Shown here: piece after piece, positions 18,161 to 26,393 of the stretch
How the letters are laid out: every line of letters starts with the position of its first letter
Position numbering within the stretch: position 1 is the first letter of the stretch
From: Bacillus sp. T3
Lineage (GTDB): Bacteria; Bacillota; Bacilli; Bacillales; Cytobacillaceae
Direction: 5' to 3'
Length of the DNA: 64,000 nt
Assembly (NCBI RefSeq): GCF_033449965.1
Contig: NZ_CP137761.1
Span: 1,302,001 to 1,366,000 of the forward strand
The notes under the pieces: model-generated
Database searches by the model: none
What the model was told of the DNA's origin: nothing
The model's input: only the letters and a program-made list of their open reading frames with translations
Position numbers and translations under genes: made by a program

Positions 18161-18305
18161 ATTCATTCACTAACCTGTTATTTTCTCGCATCGATCCTAA
18201 GTAAATCATCATTCCTTAGAAAAATATCACCGGACAGACACAAACCTTAGCCAATGAACATAGGATTAGTTATAGGCATTCGCCTAAACTTGCGGGGGTG
18301 AATCC

Positions 18306-19028
18306 ATGTCCGGCATTTTAACAGCACTGGGTTACTTAGTAAAGGAAATTGTATTTCTGGTTTCTTACGTCAAAAATAATGCATTTCCTCAGCCCTTGTC
18401 TGCAGCAGAAGAACGAAAATATTTACGACTAATGGCAAATGGAGATCCACACGCTCGAAACATGCTAATCGAGCATAATCTGCGGCTAGTTGCTCATATT
18501 GTGAAAAAATTTGAAAATACAGGTGAAGACGCGGAAGATCTAATTTCAATCGGTACGATTGGATTAATAAAGGCGATAGAAAGCTATTCAGAAGGAAAAG
18601 GAACCAAACTGGCTACCTATGCAGCAAGATGTATTGAAAACGAAATCTTAATGCATTTACGCGCTTTAAAGAAGACGAAGAAAGATGTTTCCTTACATGA
18701 TCCGATTGGACAGGATAAGGAAGGGAACGAAATTTCACTGATCGATGTGTTGAAATCAGAATCAGAAGATGTAATCGATACGATTCAATTAAATATGGAG
18801 CTTGAAAAGGTTAAGAAATATATTGATGTTTTAGATGATCGTGAAAAAGAAGTGATTGTTGGCCGATTTGGTCTTGATTTGCAAAAGGAAAAAACACAAC
18901 GTGAAATAGCAAAAGAGTTAGGAATTTCAAGAAGCTATGTATCTAGGATTGAGAAGCGGGCATTAATGAAGATGTTTCATGAATTTTATCGTGCCGAAAA
19001 GGAAAAACGAAAAAATGGAAATGGATGA
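18306..19028 (+). CDS. sigK: RNA polymerase sporulation sigma factor SigK (pro-form, uninterrupted)
   Basis: Late mother-cell sigma factor, 240 residues. An N-terminal pro-sequence of about 20 residues (ILTALGYLVKEIVFLVSYV) keeps it at the membrane until SpoIVFB cleavage. Region 2 contains HNLRLVAHIVKKF and DLISIGTIGLIKAIESY, and region 4 contains the helix-turn-helix REIAKELGISRSYVSRIEKRA. GCGGGGGTGAAT precedes ATG 18306. Unlike B. subtilis 168, the gene is not split by a skin prophage, so no recombination is needed here. CATAGGATTA at 18259 resembles a SigE/SigK -10 element. The stop codon lies within a 28-bp palindrome. Confidence 0.97.
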   Translation: MSGILTALGYLVKEIVFLVSYVKNNAFPQPLSAAEERKYLRLMANGDPHARNMLIEHNLRLVAHIVKKFENTGEDAEDLISIGTIGLIKAIESYSEGKGTKLATYAARCIENEILMHLRALKKTKKDVSLHDPIGQDKEGNEISLIDVLKSESEDVIDTIQLNMELEKVKKYIDVLDDREKEVIVGRFGLDLQKEKTQREIAKELGISRSYVSRIEKRALMKMFHEFYRAEKEKRKNGNG

Positions 19029-19053
19029 TGGGAATTCCCATCATCCATTTTTT
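19021..19053. terminator. Bidirectional terminator between sigK and pssA
   Basis: ATGGATGATGGGAA followed immediately by TTCCCATCATCCAT, a perfect 28-bp palindrome, then T7. It serves sigK and probably the convergent pssA; it includes the sigK stop. Confidence 0.85.
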
Positions 19054-19592
19054 TAAACTTTTTTAAGCTTGAAAGGACTGACCATTAATAAAGATAAAAG
19101 GATCATTAAAAAGAAGAATGCTTGCGGATGGGAATACGGAATGATAAGGAAACTAAGCGTTGCCAGACAACCCGCAGCGGTTATCGGTAAACCCGTGAAA
19201 TAACCATTGTTTTCAGAAATGTTGAACCTGGCTAACCGAAAAGCTCCGCATCCAATGTAGAAGACTGTGAAGAAAATTCCTGGTGCCCCAAATTCAAATA
19301 AAATTCCTTGATATAATAATAGTGCAGGGGCGACTCCAAATGATATAATATCACTCATGGAATCGAGTTGCTTGCCAAGCTCTGATTCAATATGAAATTT
19401 CCTGGCCACCATTCCGTCAAACCGGTCAGCAAGTGCTGCAACAAAGATAAGTAGGAGACTAAGACGTAAATTGCCGTTTAAGCCGACAATAATCGCATAA
19501 CCACCTAGCCCTAAATTTGTAAGTGTTAATACATTTGCTGTTTGACTTTTTAGCTTTTTAATGGTGTGATCAAATACTTCTAATAAAAACAA
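19053..19592 (-). CDS. pssA: CDP-diacylglycerol-serine O-phosphatidyltransferase
   Basis: Integral membrane enzyme of phosphatidylethanolamine synthesis: CDP-DAG plus serine gives phosphatidylserine. The CDP-alcohol phosphatidyltransferase signature is clear in DRFDGMVARKFHIESELG followed by KQLDSMSD (DG-x2-AR-x8-G-x3-D-x3-D). It has 179 residues and several transmembrane helices. It is convergent with sigK and divergent from psd, which makes the next enzyme of the pathway. Only 112 bases separate the two starts, so they probably share a regulatory region. In B. subtilis this pair lies elsewhere. Confidence 0.93.
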   Translation of the reverse strand: MFLLEVFDHTIKKLKSQTANVLTLTNLGLGGYAIIVGLNGNLRLSLLLIFVAALADRFDGMVARKFHIESELGKQLDSMSDIISFGVAPALLLYQGILFEFGAPGIFFTVFYIGCGAFRLARFNISENNGYFTGLPITAAGCLATLSFLIIPYSHPQAFFFLMILLSLLMVSPFKLKKV

Positions 19593-19704
19593 TGCTCCTC
19601 ACTCCTTATTGAACGGAAGGGGTTTTACAATAGCTTATATAATAATATTTAATTTTAAGCGTTTTATGCATGTGAGTAAAGAACATAATTTGGAGGGTAC
19701 CGTA

Positions 19705-20490
19705 TTGATTCAAAGCTTATACAGACTCATGATAGAACTAACAAATGGTAGATTGACATCAGCTCTACTCAAACGCTTTTCAACATCAAGACTAAGCCGA
19801 TTTTTTATACCTTCATTCGCCAAAGTCTATAATTTAAATTTGGATGAAATGGAGAAACCGTTACATGCATTTCCTACGCTACATGAACTGTTTGTTCGAA
19901 GGTTGAAAGCGGGTGCGCGAATACACAATTCGAATTCAAATTCTGTCGCAAGTCCTGTGGATGCAGTATTTGAAGAAATCGGCCAGATAGGTGAGAATAG
20001 TGAAATAACGGTTAAAGGAAAAACATACTCGATTGCTGAAATGCTCGGGAAGCAAGAGGCACTAGCAAAATATATAGGCGGGGCCTATATCCTACTATAT
20101 TTAAGCCCAAGTCACTATCATCGAATTCATAGTCCGATTACCGGTGAAATAACCGATCAATGGACACTTGGAAAGAAATCGTTCCCAGTCAACAAATTAG
20201 GGTTAAAATATGGGAGACAGACATTATCAAAAAATTATCGTCGGATTACCGAGATCAAGCATGAGTATGGACATGTGGCAGTTGTTAAAGTGGGCGCTAT
20301 GTTTGTAAATTCAATCGAAATGGTTCATGAGGGATCACAAATTAACAAAGGTAATGAACTAGCCTATTTTACGTTTGGCTCAACGGTCGTCTTGTTGTTT
20401 GAGAAGGATTCTTTTGCGGTAAACAACGATCTACAAACGCCGATCGAGGTTATTGTTGGCCAAGAATTAGGTGAAATGTCCGATCATTAA
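19705..20490 (+). CDS. psd: Phosphatidylserine decarboxylase proenzyme
   Basis: Decarboxylates phosphatidylserine to phosphatidylethanolamine at the membrane. The proenzyme cleaves itself at the serine of FGST, seen near the C-terminus in AYFTFGSTVVLLFEKD, to form the pyruvoyl cofactor. Other family blocks are SPVDAVFEEIGQI, LSPSHYHRIHSPITG and MFVNSIEMVHEG. TTG 19705 gives MIQSLYRLMIEL and follows GGAGGG; an ATG at 19609 lies in frame but overlaps the divergent promoter area. 261 residues, normal length. Confidence 0.93.
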   Translation: MIQSLYRLMIELTNGRLTSALLKRFSTSRLSRFFIPSFAKVYNLNLDEMEKPLHAFPTLHELFVRRLKAGARIHNSNSNSVASPVDAVFEEIGQIGENSEITVKGKTYSIAEMLGKQEALAKYIGGAYILLYLSPSHYHRIHSPITGEITDQWTLGKKSFPVNKLGLKYGRQTLSKNYRRITEIKHEYGHVAVVKVGAMFVNSIEMVHEGSQINKGNELAYFTFGSTVVLLFEKDSFAVNNDLQTPIEVIVGQELGEMSDH

Positions 20491-20517
20491 AAAAATAAGC
20501 CTATCCGGCTTACAATC

Positions 20518-20658
20518 TTAGGATGACACCTTGATATTATGGTATAAAGCTCTCCGTTTTAATTCATTTTCAATTAAGCGGATGAAATCAGGATTAAGCT
20601 TTAGTTCGACTGCTTTGTGATAGGATTCCATTAACAGGTTATCTGATAGTTTTTTCAT
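20518..20658 (-). CDS. sda: Sporulation checkpoint protein Sda
   Basis: A 46-residue helical-hairpin protein that binds KinA and blocks its autophosphorylation, stopping sporulation when DNA replication is disturbed. The sequence starts MKKLSDNLLMESYHKAVEL, continues NPDFIRLIENELKRR and ends HNIKVSS, closely matching B. subtilis Sda. AAGGGTGAATGC lies upstream of the start. Its upstream region contains a cluster of DnaA boxes, as in B. subtilis, where DnaA controls sda. Confidence 0.92.
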   Translation of the reverse strand: MKKLSDNLLMESYHKAVELKLNPDFIRLIENELKRRALYHNIKVSS

Positions 20659-20777
20659 AACAGCATTCACCCTTCCGGATAAGTTTTGTTCTTTTTATCG
20701 AGCATAGGCATATAATGGTAAGATTGCTTGCTGTATCCTTACTCTATCAAATAAAAAATATTAGAACAACCGTTCTG

Positions 20778-20876
20778 TTATCCACAAACTACAGTGGATA
20801 ACATGTGATTAATTTGTTTATAACTAGCAATAAGCGGGAAAATCATAATGGTATATTGTGCATAAAGTTATCCACA
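20778..20876. promoter_or_regulatory. DnaA-box cluster between sda and yqeG
   Basis: Four 9-mers fit TTATNCACA or nearly so: TTATCCACA (20778-20786), TTATCCACT on the minus strand (20793-20801), TTATGCACA on the minus strand (20857-20865) and TTATCCACA (20868-20876). A fifth, imperfect site follows at 20881. The stretch from 20659 to 21088 otherwise holds only promoter-like AT-rich DNA. The sda-yqeG intergenic region is a known DnaA-binding cluster in B. subtilis. Confidence 0.85.
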
Positions 20877-21088
20877 ACCATGTGGAATAAGAGAACTGTC
20901 GAAAACTTTTATTTAGAAATTCGAACAATCTTCACAATTCGATTTCATTCTACATAATTTATGTCGCTAATTTCGATTTTCGGTTTATAATAATGTATTT
21001 GATATGGTCAATAGGTCAAAATTTAGGTAAAGTAGTAATTTGTTTTAGTATTTGTATTCGGACTAAATGGAATATGGGGTGTAACCAA

Positions 21089-21604
21089 TTGATAAAAAAA
21101 TTCTTACCGGACCAACATGTTAAAAGTATCTTTGACATTTCACCTAATGGATTAAAGGAAAAAGGAGTAAAAGCGATTATCACAGATTTGGATAATACGC
21201 TAGTTGAGTGGGACCGTCCAAACGCAACTCCAAAGCTGGTTAAATGGTTTGAAGAAATGAAAAAGAATGAAATCTTGATTACAATCGTTTCAAATAATAA
21301 TGAAGAGCGTGTTAAAGCCTTTTCAGATCCTTTAGGGATCCCATTTATCTTTCAAGCAAGAAAGCCTCTAGCAGGTGCATTTAATAAGGCAATAAGCCAA
21401 ATGGGAGTGAAGAAAGAGGAGTCTGTTGTGATTGGTGACCAGCTATTGACTGATGTACTGGGCGGAAATCGCAGTGGATTTCATACCATTCTTGTGGTTC
21501 CAGTCGCAAAGACAGATGGATTTTTTACGAAGTTTAATCGTCAAATTGAACGAGTCATATTAAATTGGTTCCGAAAAAAAGGGATGATCCAATGGGAGGA
21601 TTAA
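21089..21604 (+). CDS. yqeG: HAD-superfamily phosphatase YqeG
   Basis: About 171 residues, HAD family IIIA. Motif I is ITDLDNTLVEWD with the nucleophilic aspartate, motif II is IVSNNNEERV, and motif III/IV is VVIGDQLLTDVLGGNRSG. The natural substrate in Bacillus is unsettled; relatives are phosphatidylglycerophosphate phosphatases. TTG 21089 (MIKKFLPDQHVKSIFDI) follows TGGGGTGTAA. In-frame sequence upstream has no homology. It starts an operon running to yqeM, with yqeH three bases away. Confidence 0.9.
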   Translation: MIKKFLPDQHVKSIFDISPNGLKEKGVKAIITDLDNTLVEWDRPNATPKLVKWFEEMKKNEILITIVSNNNEERVKAFSDPLGIPFIFQARKPLAGAFNKAISQMGVKKEESVVIGDQLLTDVLGGNRSGFHTILVVPVAKTDGFFTKFNRQIERVILNWFRKKGMIQWED

Positions 21605-21607
21605 AGA

Positions 21608-22711
21608 GTGAATGAACAATTAGCTTGTATTGGCTGTGGTGTAAAAATTCAAACAGAACATCCAGCTGAATTGGGCTACGCCCCAAAATCTGCATTAGAA
21701 AAGGATACAATCATTTGTCAACGTTGTTTCCGTTTGAAAAATTACAATGAGGTTCAGGATGTCCAATTGACGGATGATGATTTTTTAAAAATCTTAAACG
21801 AGATTGGGAAAAAGGATGCCCTTATTGTTAAAATTGTTGATATTTTTGATTTTAATGGCAGTTGGCTACCAGGCTTGCATCGGTTCGTTGGCCACAACAA
21901 GATTTTATTAATTGGCAACAAAGTCGATTTATTACCCAAATCTGTAAAGCCGAATAAATTGATTAATTGGATGAAGCAGGGAGCTAAAGAGCTTGGCTTA
22001 AAGGCGGAGGATGTACTGCTTGTTAGTGCCTCAAAGGGCCAGTTTATTCGTGAAGCGGTTGCAGCCATTGAACACTATCGCAATGGTAAAGACGTGTATG
22101 TTGTTGGTTGTACAAATGTTGGTAAATCAACGTTTATAAACCGCGTAATTAAGGAGTTTTCAGGTGAAGATGAGGTCATTACTACCTCGCATTTCCCGGG
22201 AACAACCCTAGATATTATTGAAATTCCACTTTCAGATAATAGAGCATTAATCGATACACCAGGAATTATTAATCATCATCAAATGGCTCATTTTGTAGAC
22301 AAGCGTGACTTAAAATACATTACACCAAAGAAGGAAATTAAGCCTAAAATATATCAGTTGAATGAAGGACAAACCTTGTTCTTCGGAGGACTAGCTCGAT
22401 TTGATTATCTGACTGGTGGACGACGCTCGTTTACTTGCTATTTATCAAATGAACTTTCCATCCATCGAACGAAGGTGGAAAAAGCGGATGAACTTTATCA
22501 AAACCATGCGGGAGAGCTCCTTACACCACCAAGGAAAGACCAGCTAAATGAGTTTCCAGAGCTTGTGCGCCATGAATTTATGATTAAAGAAGGAAAAACA
22601 GATGTTGTCTTCTCAGGTCTTGGTTGGGTAACGGTAAATGAGCCTGGAGCTAAGGTTTCTGCTTATGTACCTAAAGGTGTTCATGTCATGTTAAGGAAAT
22701 CACTTATATAA
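21608..22711 (+). CDS. yqeH: Ribosome assembly GTPase YqeH (RqgH-type, circularly permuted)
   Basis: A 367-residue GTPase needed for 30S subunit maturation in Bacillus. An N-terminal zinc finger (CIGCGVKIQ and CQRCFRLKN) precedes a permuted G domain in the order G4 (IGNKVDLLP), G5 (VSASKGQ), G1 (GCTNVGKSTFINR) and G3 (LIDTPGIIN). The C-terminal part is the treble-clef-like RNA-binding region of the family. GTG 21608 follows GGGAGGATTAAA. The gene is intact. Confidence 0.94.
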   Translation: MNEQLACIGCGVKIQTEHPAELGYAPKSALEKDTIICQRCFRLKNYNEVQDVQLTDDDFLKILNEIGKKDALIVKIVDIFDFNGSWLPGLHRFVGHNKILLIGNKVDLLPKSVKPNKLINWMKQGAKELGLKAEDVLLVSASKGQFIREAVAAIEHYRNGKDVYVVGCTNVGKSTFINRVIKEFSGEDEVITTSHFPGTTLDIIEIPLSDNRALIDTPGIINHHQMAHFVDKRDLKYITPKKEIKPKIYQLNEGQTLFFGGLARFDYLTGGRRSFTCYLSNELSIHRTKVEKADELYQNHAGELLTPPRKDQLNEFPELVRHEFMIKEGKTDVVFSGLGWVTVNEPGAKVSAYVPKGVHVMLRKSLI

Positions 22712-22740
22712 ATAGAGATTTGCGTTAAGGGGAGAGGAAT

Positions 22741-23574
22741 GTGAAGAAACTATTTGGAGTCATCGGCGATCCGATTGCACACTCGATGTCACCGCTCATG
22801 CACAATGATCTTTTTCAACGCTACAACATAGATGCTCATTATTTCCCGTTTCATGTTAAAAAAGAAGATTTGTCGCAAGCTATTAATGGTTTAAAGGTTT
22901 TAGGAATCTCTGGTTTTAATGTGACTGTTCCGCATAAAGTGGCCATCATTCCTTTATTAAATGAAATCGATCCATTAGCGAAAGCAATTGGAGCTGTAAA
23001 TACGGTCGTCAATGTCGATGGCAAACTTATCGGCTATAACACCGATGGTTCAGGGTATGTGAAAGCTTTGACAGAGCAGGTTTCAAGCCTCAAGGATAAA
23101 AACGTGCTAATGATTGGTGCAGGTGGGGCTGCACGTGGGCTTTTTTTCTCCTTGTCAAAGGAAGGGGTTAAGAGGCTTGATATCGCAAACAGAACGATCG
23201 AAAAAGCACAAGAACTAATTCTTGATTGTCCATATGCTATTGAAGCAAACGCACTTAGTAAACAAGAAGCCGAGTCAACGCTGGGTGAGTATGATATCAT
23301 TATTCAAACGACATCGATTGGAATGGCACCGAATGTTGAAGAAATGCCCATTTGTTTAGAAAAGCTTAAAGAGGATGCATTTGTTAGCGACATCATTTAT
23401 AATCCGCTTGAAACCTCATTGTTAAGAGGAGCAAAGCAGAGAGGTGCCGCGATTCAAAATGGATTGGACATGTTTGTTTTTCAAGGGGCGCTTGCCTTTG
23501 AGTTATGGACTGGAATCTTTCCAGACACAGATCGCATGAGAAGTATTGTACAAAAGCAACTAGGAGGAAAATAA
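22741..23574 (+). CDS. aroE: Shikimate dehydrogenase
   Basis: NADP-dependent reduction of 3-dehydroshikimate in the shikimate pathway. 277 residues. The substrate domain has GDPIAHSMSPLMHN and FNVTVPHK with the catalytic lysine; the cofactor domain has MIGAGGAARGLFFSL and ANRTIEKAQEL, followed by DIIYNPLETSLL and NGLDMFVFQGALAFELWTG. GTG 22741 follows GGGGAGAGGA. Its stop overlaps the yhbY start by one base, so the two are translationally coupled. Confidence 0.95.
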   Translation: MKKLFGVIGDPIAHSMSPLMHNDLFQRYNIDAHYFPFHVKKEDLSQAINGLKVLGISGFNVTVPHKVAIIPLLNEIDPLAKAIGAVNTVVNVDGKLIGYNTDGSGYVKALTEQVSSLKDKNVLMIGAGGAARGLFFSLSKEGVKRLDIANRTIEKAQELILDCPYAIEANALSKQEAESTLGEYDIIIQTTSIGMAPNVEEMPICLEKLKEDAFVSDIIYNPLETSLLRGAKQRGAAIQNGLDMFVFQGALAFELWTGIFPDTDRMRSIVQKQLGGK

Positions 23575-23864
23575 TGTTAACAGGTAAACAAAAGCGTTTT
23601 TTACGTTCGAAAGCACACCACCTTACGCCAATCTTTCAAGTAGGTAAAGGTGGGGTTAATGATAATATGATTAAACAGATCTCTGAGGCACTTGAAGTAA
23701 GAGAATTAATGAAAATAAGCATCCTGCAAAACTGTGAAGAGGATAAGGATGTTGTGGCAAGACAATTGGCTGACGGAAGCGATTCCGAGCTTGTACAATT
23801 GATTGGAAAAACAGTTGTCTTATACAAGGAATCACAAGAAAATAAGCAAATTGAATTGCCATAA
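23574..23864 (+). CDS. yqeI: CRM-domain RNA-binding protein YhbY/YqeI
   Basis: A 96-residue CRM (YhbY) fold protein thought to associate with pre-50S ribosomes. LTGKQKRFLRSKAHHLTPIF is the conserved start and QVGKGGVNDNMI is the GxxG-type RNA-binding loop. The start overlaps the aroE stop (TAATG), and AGGAGG sits within the aroE end. It lies among ribosome-maturation genes. Confidence 0.93.
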   Translation: MLTGKQKRFLRSKAHHLTPIFQVGKGGVNDNMIKQISEALEVRELMKISILQNCEEDKDVVARQLADGSDSELVQLIGKTVVLYKESQENKQIELP

Positions 23865-23882
23865 CAGCAAGGAGGGCTGGTT

Positions 23883-24453
23883 TTGAAAAAAATCGGCATA
23901 CTTGGAGGCACCTTTGATCCTCCTCATCACGGTCATTTATTGATAGCCAATGAAGTATTGCAAGAATTAAAGCTTGATGAAGTATGGTTTTTGCCTAATC
24001 AGGAGCCCCCGCATAAGCAAAAATCTGATGGTGCAAGCAATGATGACCGTGTGAGAATGCTTGAATTGGCCACCTTCGGACATCCAAAATTCGTGATCGA
24101 AAAGATTGAGCTAGAACGACCTGGACCGTCCTATACGTTTGATACGATGAAGCTTTTAACGGAGAAATATCCAGAATATGATTTTTATTTTATCATTGGT
24201 GCGGATATGATTGAATATTTATCAAAATGGAATAAAATAGATGAACTTATCCGAATCGTTAAGTTTGTCGGGGTAAATAGACCAGATTATCAAGATATTA
24301 CCCCGTATCCAATCATCCACGTAACCGTACCTGGAAATGGGAGTATCGTCAAGACTCATTCGTAATCGAATGAAAGAGAAGCAAACGATTCGGTATTTAG
24401 TACCTGAATCTGTTCGAAACTATATTGAGGAGAATCGGCTATATGGATCGTGA
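23883..24453 (+). CDS. nadD: Nicotinate-nucleotide adenylyltransferase (frameshifted)
   Basis: Makes deamido-NAD from NaMN and ATP, an essential step. The nucleotidyltransferase motif GGTFDPPHHGHLLIA and SYTFDTMKLL are clear, and ISSTxIR is represented by VSSRLIRNRM near the C-terminus. One extra base at 24330-24334 (CCTGG) breaks the frame: VPG should read VPEMGVSSRLIRNR and run on to IRYLVPESVRNYIEENRLYG, with the stop at 24451. TTG 23883 follows AAGGAGGGCTGG. The tail overlaps yqeK by 11 bases. Confidence 0.93.
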
Positions 24454-25009
24454 AAAAGCACTGAAAATCGTCAAGCCCCAGCTGACAGAGCATCGATATC
24501 AGCACACACTTGGGGTAATGGAAACGGCGATTATCCTGGCAAAGCAATATGGAGCAGATCCTAAAAAAGCGGAGCTTGCGGCGATTTTTCATGACTATGC
24601 AAAATTTCGCCCCAAGAATGAAATGAAGCAAATCATTGTGGAGCAAGGAATGAATCCATTATTATTGCAGTTCAATTCGGAATTATGGCATGCACCTGTT
24701 GGGGCATACTTAATTGAAAAGGAAGCAGGAATAACGGATCCAGGAGTATTAGATGCTGTTCGTTTCCACACATCTGGGCGTAAAGGAATGACGATTTTAG
24801 AGCAAGTTATTTACCTAGCAGATTATATTGAACCGGGAAGGCATTTTCCGGGTGTTGAAGATGTTAGAGAATTGGCTAAAATAAACTTAATAGATGCCTT
24901 AATTGCTTCCATTAAAAATACGATTATTTTTTTACTAAAAAAGAATCAACCTGTGTTTCCTGATACAATCGAAACATATAATCATCTCATCTTAAATAAG
25001 GAGAATTGA
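24443..25009 (+). CDS. yqeK: HD-domain Ap4A hydrolase YqeK
   Basis: A 188-residue HD hydrolase with metal ligands in EHRYQHTLGVMETA, FHDYAKFRP, LWHAPVGAY and RFHTSGRKGMT. YqeK proteins have been shown to hydrolyse diadenosine tetraphosphate symmetrically. ATG 24443 follows GAGGAGAATCGG and lies within the end of nadD, consistent with coupled translation. ADYIEPGRHFPGV is the conserved late block. Confidence 0.9.
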   Translation: MDREKALKIVKPQLTEHRYQHTLGVMETAIILAKQYGADPKKAELAAIFHDYAKFRPKNEMKQIIVEQGMNPLLLQFNSELWHAPVGAYLIEKEAGITDPGVLDAVRFHTSGRKGMTILEQVIYLADYIEPGRHFPGVEDVRELAKINLIDALIASIKNTIIFLLKKNQPVFPDTIETYNHLILNKEN

Positions 25010-25013
25010 GTAC

Positions 25014-25370
25014 ATGACAGATAGAAGTTTATTACACGCTGTTGTTAAAGCAGCCGATGACAAAAGGGCAGAAGATATTCTCGTACTAAACATGCAAGGC
25101 ATTTCATTAATTACAGATTACTTTGTCATTTGTCACGGTAATTCTGATAAGCAAGTTCAAGCAATCGTTCGTGAAATTAAAGAGAAAGCAGATGAATTAC
25201 AGATTTCTGTAAAACGAATTGAAGGTTTTGATGAGGCAAAATGGGTCCTTGTTGATTTAGGTGATATCGTTGTCCATGTATTCCACCGTGACGAGCGGAG
25301 CTATTACAAGCTAGAACGTTTATGGGGAGACGCACCAATCGAGAATGTGTTAAGTGAGTTAAATCAATGA
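25014..25370 (+). CDS. rsfS: Ribosomal silencing factor RsfS (YqeL)
   Basis: A 118-residue protein that binds uL14 and prevents joining of ribosomal subunits when nutrients are limiting. Conserved blocks are DYFVICHGNSDKQVQAI, EGFDEAKWVLVDLGDIVVHVF and ERSYYKLERLWGDAP. ATG 25014 follows AAGGAGAATTGAG. It overlaps yqeM by four bases (ATGA), so coupling is likely. Confidence 0.95.
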   Translation: MTDRSLLHAVVKAADDKRAEDILVLNMQGISLITDYFVICHGNSDKQVQAIVREIKEKADELQISVKRIEGFDEAKWVLVDLGDIVVHVFHRDERSYYKLERLWGDAPIENVLSELNQ

Positions 25371-26113
25371 CCTACAACCGGTTTGCCTATCTTTACGATG
25401 AATTAATGAGAGAGACACCATATGAACTATGGGTCGAACATGTTCTTCGACAAACCGAAAAATATCTAGTACAGACTAACAACATATTAGATGTGGCATG
25501 TGGAACAGGAGAATTATCAATTTATCTTGCCCAATCTGGCTTACGTGTAACAGGGGTAGACCTTTCTGAGGACATGCTAGCGGTTGCTCATGCTAAGGCG
25601 ATGGAAAGTGGTCTTGCGATTGAATTCTTTCAACAAAATATGACGGAAATGGAAGGGTTCAATCCGTTTGATGTGATCACTATATTTTGTGATTCATTGA
25701 ACTATCTACAAACGGAAGAAGAGGTCGAAAAAACCTTTAAGTGCGTTTATAACCTATTACAGCCAGATGGGTTGTTTATGTTCGATGTCCACTCCCTTTT
25801 TAAAATGAATCAAATTTTTATGAATGCCACCTTTGCTTTGAATGAAGAACGGATTGCTTATATTTGGCAATGCTATCCTGGTGAATGGCCGAATAGTGTT
25901 GAACATGATTTGAATTTTTTCGTTTTAGATGAGCAAACGGGACTGTACGAACGTTTCGATGAACTTCACCTGCAACGGACCTATTCCATTGAGCAATATT
26001 CGATGTGGCTTGAAAATGCTGGTTTTGAACTGCTGGAGGTAAGTGCTGATTTTTCAACTGAGGCTCCATCGAACGAATCGGAAAGAATATTTTTTACTGC
26101 CAAAAAGAAATAA
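25367..26113 (+). CDS. yqeM: SAM-dependent methyltransferase YqeM
   Basis: A 248-residue class I methyltransferase: ILDVACGTGELSIYLAQSG is motif I, VTGVDLSEDMLAVA motif II and DVITIFCDSLNYLQTEEEV motif IV. The substrate is unknown. It ends the yqeG operon, directly before a terminator. Placement with rsfS and yqeH hints at a ribosome or tRNA target, but that is inference. Confidence 0.88.
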   Translation: MTYNRFAYLYDELMRETPYELWVEHVLRQTEKYLVQTNNILDVACGTGELSIYLAQSGLRVTGVDLSEDMLAVAHAKAMESGLAIEFFQQNMTEMEGFNPFDVITIFCDSLNYLQTEEEVEKTFKCVYNLLQPDGLFMFDVHSLFKMNQIFMNATFALNEERIAYIWQCYPGEWPNSVEHDLNFFVLDEQTGLYERFDELHLQRTYSIEQYSMWLENAGFELLEVSADFSTEAPSNESERIFFTAKKK

Positions 26114-26170
26114 AAATGAGGCTGACCCATCGGGAGTAATTCCCAAATGAGTCAACCTTATTTTTTTTAA
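26114..26170 (+). terminator. Terminator after yqeM
   Basis: Long imperfect stem from TGAGGCTGACCCAT to AAATGAGTCAACCTTA, then T8. Confidence 0.82.
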
Positions 26171-26208
26171 AAAAACTTTGTTAGAGAAGGTTGTAAATGA
26201 TGTGCAGT

Positions 26209-26339
26209 CTGTGATTGGAGCGGAAGGTGCTCGACTCCTGCGGGAGCAGCGGGACAGGTGGGACCCCGCAAGCGTAAAACGATGAGGAGGCTCACCGCCC
26301 GCCCCGCGGAAAGCGAGCACCTGGAGCGGAAATCAACAG
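26209..26339. repeat. Intergenic repeat family B, full copy
   Basis: A GC-rich block with GGAGCGGAAGGTGCTCG at one end and CGAGCACCTGGAGCGGAAA at the other. GGTGCTCG and CGAGCACC form inverted arms, and CTGTTGATT-like ends border the unit. Related to 33210-33466 and the fragment at 8149. It lies between convergent yqeM and comER, with no ORF of note. Confidence 0.85.
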
Positions 26340-26393
26340 TCAAAATAAAAAATTTAAAATGATCTCGCAGGAAATTTTACAAATATCGAGAAT

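Noticed and set aside
18306..19028. Skin-like prophage or recombination site in sigK
   Set aside because: The gene is continuous from pro-sequence to region 4, with no internal junction.
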